The notes beneath the pieces are model-generated. The model saw only the letters and a list, made by a program, of their open reading frames with translations. It ran no database searches and was not told the origin of the DNA. A stretch of 6,863 bases of DNA from Tannerellaceae bacterium (GTDB taxonomy: Bacteria > Bacteroidota > Bacteroidia > Bacteroidales > Tannerellaceae), in assembly GCA_031273385.1 (NCBI GenBank), contig JAISRY010000028.1, forward strand, positions 1-6,863, given 5' to 3'. Numbering within the stretch: the stretch's first letter is position 1; every line of letters begins with the position of its first letter. This document shows, piece by piece, positions 6,521 through 6,863 of the stretch. The translations under genes and the position numbers were made by a program.

Positions 6521-6692
6521 AGCTCCCGTCCGAAAAAAAACAGCTCCCGACCACATAAAAATAGCTCCCGTCCCATTTCAAATAGCTCCCGACCTATTTC
6601 CAAATAGGATGCATCCTTTTTTCAAAAAGTATGCATCCTATTTCAAAAAAGTATGCATACTTTTTTGAAATAGCTTCCGACCGGCTGAAAAG
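6521..6692. repeat. Phased 21-22 bp tandem repeat array of eight units
   Basis: Units begin with AG at 6521, 6542, 6563, 6584, 6606, 6628, 6650 and 6672, at intervals of 21, 21, 21, 22, 22, 22 and 22 bp. Units 1-4 and 8 read AGCTCCCG or AGCTTCCG followed by T/ACC; units 5-7 read AGGATGCATCC, AGTATGCATCC and AGTATGCATAC. Most units finish with an A/T tract such as ATTTCAAAT or TTTTTTCAAAA. The period is kept while the core changes in blocks, so this is one array with at least two core flavours. It is non-coding: TAG recurs at most unit junctions. Confidence 0.75.
6638..6673. repeat. 36-bp perfect palindrome within the array
   Basis: Bases 6638-6655 are exactly the reverse complement of 6656-6673. 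The arm begins CTATTTCAAAAAAG and the centre is GTATGCATAC. There is no spacer between the arms. It spans the end of unit 6, all of unit 7 and the first two bases of unit 8. A shorter 12-bp perfect palindrome, AGGATGCATCCT, lies at 6606-6617. Possible roles are a cruciform, a symmetric protein-binding site or a bidirectional terminator, since each arm carries a six-base A or T run. Confidence 0.8.
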
Positions 6693-6705
6693 GGCAGATG
6701 GCGCC

Positions 6706-6863
6706 CGTCATTATAACCGAGCGCAAGCAAGAACGTCATGTCGACCGAGCGCAGCGAGTGGAGACACCTCAGATCGAAAGGGCAGGCGGGTGCGATCTGA
6801 GGTGTCTCCACTCGCTGCGCTCGGTCGACATGACGTTCTTGCTTGCGCTCGGTTATAATGACG
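6706..6863. repeat. Long inverted repeat, 71-bp perfect arms with 16-bp loop (REP/BIME-like)
   Basis: The left arm 6706-6776 is exactly complementary to the right arm 6793-6863, with AAAGGGCAGGCGGGTG (6777-6792) between them. Each arm contains two related blocks in tandem, CGTCATTATAACCGAGCGCA at 6706 and CGTCATGTCGACCGAGCGCA at 6734. The right arm ends on the last base of the window, so the repeat may extend further. A related single copy lies at 106-145. It resembles intergenic palindromic repeats seen in many Bacteroidales genomes. No protein-coding capacity is credible here, and no transposase is present. Confidence 0.85.

Noticed and set aside
6391..6692. CRISPR array
   Set aside because: Units are only about 20-25 bp in total, degenerate and without unique spacers, and no cas genes are present.
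6631..6858. 75-codon open frame on the plus strand
   Set aside because: It runs through the palindrome and the long inverted repeat; the peptide simply reflects those repeats.
6706..6863. Insertion sequence end
   Set aside because: No transposase or target-site duplication is visible, and both arms meet at a 16-bp loop, as in a palindromic repeat rather than the ends of a transposon.

Overview
The window looks like a stretch of a Bacteroidales chromosome, most like Parabacteroides or Bacteroides. Three things suggest this: start codons without clear Shine-Dalgarno sequences, several TAnnTTTG boxes (the Bacteroidetes -7 promoter element) in the intergenic DNA, and a gene content of secreted glycan-processing proteins and lipoproteins. 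The genus is inferred from style only. The genes have moderate GC content and the spacers are AT-rich.

Layout. Bases 1-84 hold the last 27 codons of a possible gene entering from the left. Bases 85-312 are non-coding; they carry a copy of a repeat that recurs at the right edge and a candidate promoter. Five genes on the + strand then fill 313-6153: a secreted GH43 glycosidase with discoidin and FN3 domains; a class I aldolase of the DapA/NanA superfamily; a YhcH/DUF386 protein that unusually carries an export signal; a sodium:solute symporter; and a lipoprotein with two PKD domains. Genes 2 and 3 overlap by 4 bp (ATGA), genes 3 and 4 are 31 bp apart, and genes 4 and 5 are 8 bp apart, so 2-5 look like one operon. 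The GH43 gene precedes them by 73 bp; that gap holds an 8-bp-arm inverted repeat overlapping a TAnnTTTG box.

How the genes may work together. The set reads as a small carbohydrate scavenging locus. The GH43 enzyme trims a glycan outside the cytoplasm. The symporter imports a released sugar or sugar acid. The aldolase splits a 2-keto-3-deoxy sugar acid or a nonulosonic acid. The YhcH protein may supply the right anomer or the open-chain form. The PKD lipoprotein may bind glycan at the cell surface. YhcH and NanA-type proteins commonly occur together in sialic acid loci, but no sialidase, epimerase, kinase or SusC/SusD pair is present here, so the substrate is not established.

The right-hand 710 bp (6154-6863) hold no convincing protein gene but are rich in structure. 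They contain a good Bacteroidetes promoter followed about 120 bp later by a hairpin and T-run (a candidate small RNA), then about 300 bp of degenerate repeat units spaced mostly 19-25 bp apart, eight of which run at a strict 21-22 bp. A 36-bp perfect palindrome lies inside that array. Last comes a perfect 71-bp-arm inverted repeat that reaches the window edge. The sRNA candidate and the phased array are the most novel parts of the window.
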